Shown: positions 6,439-6,942 of the stretch, in pieces
Position numbering within the stretch: position 1 is the first letter of the stretch
Layout: every line of letters begins with the position of its first letter
Assembly: GCA_900754805.1 (NCBI GenBank)
Contig: CAAEEE010000469.1
Coordinates: forward strand, 1 to 6,942
Length of the DNA stretch: 6,942 nt
Direction of reading: 5' to 3'
DNA from: Clostridia bacterium
Lineage (GTDB): Bacteria; Bacillota; Clostridia; Peptostreptococcales; Anaerovoracaceae
Notes under the pieces: model-generated
What the model saw: the letters and a program-made list of their open reading frames with translations, nothing else
Database searches by the model: none
What the model was told of the DNA's origin: nothing
Position numbers and translations under genes: made by a program

Positions 6439-6942
6439 GAGTAGAACATTTAACGCATATATATGACAAAGGAATGCCGACGCAGTCGGTTGCACTGGAT
6501 GATATCAGTTTTACGGCAGAGGATGGACAGTTCGTAGGAGTTATCGGGCATACCGGCTCGGGCAAATCCACACTGCTGCAGCATTTGAACGGACTTTTGA
6601 AGCCTGATTCGGGCAGAGTTATCGTGGGCGATGTGGATATTACCGCTCCGGGAACTTCTATGGTTGAAATCCGCAAGCGTATTGGACTGGTGTTCCAGTA
6701 TCCGGAGTATCAGCTTTTTGAGGAGACGGTGGCGAAGGATGTTGCCTTTGGACCGAAAAATTTAGGGCTGAGTCAGGAGCAGATTGAGGAGCGCGTCAGA
6801 GAGGCGATTGAGCTTGTGGGATTGGATTACGAGACTATGAAAGACCGCTCACCGTTTGAACTTTCCGGGGGACAAAAACGCCGCGTGGCGATTGCGGGAG
6901 TTGTGGCAATGCGTCCGGAGGTTTTGATTTTGGACGAGCCTA
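6429..6942 (+). CDS. ecfA2: Energy-coupling factor transporter ATPase EcfA2, 3'-partial
   Basis: The frame opens at ATG 6429, overlapping the end of ecfA1 by 10 nt, and runs off the right edge after 171 codons of an expected 285 or so. It is the partner ATPase to EcfA1 in the ECF uptake complex. Visible motifs are: Walker [10 protein letters not shown] (40-48) followed by [14 protein letters not shown], typical of EcfA2; Q-loop [10 protein letters not shown] (Q90); [10 protein letters not shown]; signature LSGGQKRR (145-152); and Walker B LILDEP with D169 and catalytic E170 at the very edge. The D-loop, switch histidine and C-terminal domain lie outside. No clear ribosome site sits at normal distance, which fits translational coupling to ecfA1. 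ecfT is the gene expected next. Confidence 0.92.
   Translation, partial: MSIRVEHLTHIYDKGMPTQSVALDDISFTAEDGQFVGVIGHTGSGKSTLLQHLNGLLKPDSGRVIVGDVDITAPGTSMVEIRKRIGLVFQYPEYQLFEETVAKDVAFGPKNLGLSQEQIEERVREAIELVGLDYETMKDRSPFELSGGQKRRVAIAGVVAMRPEVLILDEP

Overview
The window looks like chromosomal DNA of an anaerobic Bacillota, class Clostridia. I infer this from the very large modular surface protein with clostridial-type repeats, the paired ECF-transporter ATPases, GTG starts and U-tailed terminators. I cannot name the species. All genes I support lie on the + strand.

Layout: (1) bases 2-4300 are the 3' part of a giant surface or secreted protein gene, cut by the left edge (no signal peptide or start visible). 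It has two beta-helix-like modules joined by a CxH...CxxC knuckle, Ig/MBG/YDG-type repeats, a Thr/Lys/Asn-rich linker and a Lys/Tyr-rich Fn3-like tail with no LPXTG. (2) Bases 4301-4867 contain no intact gene. This stretch holds a terminator-like hairpin without a U-tract, a roughly 100-bp remnant of the 3' end of metK (S-adenosylmethionine synthetase), a heptamer tandem repeat, a perfect palindrome, two tandem intrinsic terminators and a candidate extended -10 promoter. (3) Bases 4868-6942 are a tight operon: a divergent type I 3-dehydroquinate dehydratase (aroD-like), ecfA1 and ecfA2, the last cut by the right edge. The aroD-like gene and ecfA1 are 2 nt apart, and ecfA1 and ecfA2 overlap by 10 nt.

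How it works together: the operon should supply the two ATPases of an energy-coupling-factor vitamin/metal transporter. Its membrane subunit EcfT is expected beyond the right edge. The aroD-like gene is translationally linked to them but has no obvious functional tie to vitamin uptake. The surface protein is a separate unit, insulated from the operon by the two terminators.

The points most worth a second look are the metK fragment, which marks a recombination or integration scar beside the surface gene; the dehydratase homologue, which keeps the Schiff-base Lys and His but has lost two substrate-pocket arginines; and the patchwork base composition inside the surface gene. I did not find a convincing wholly new defence or mobile system.
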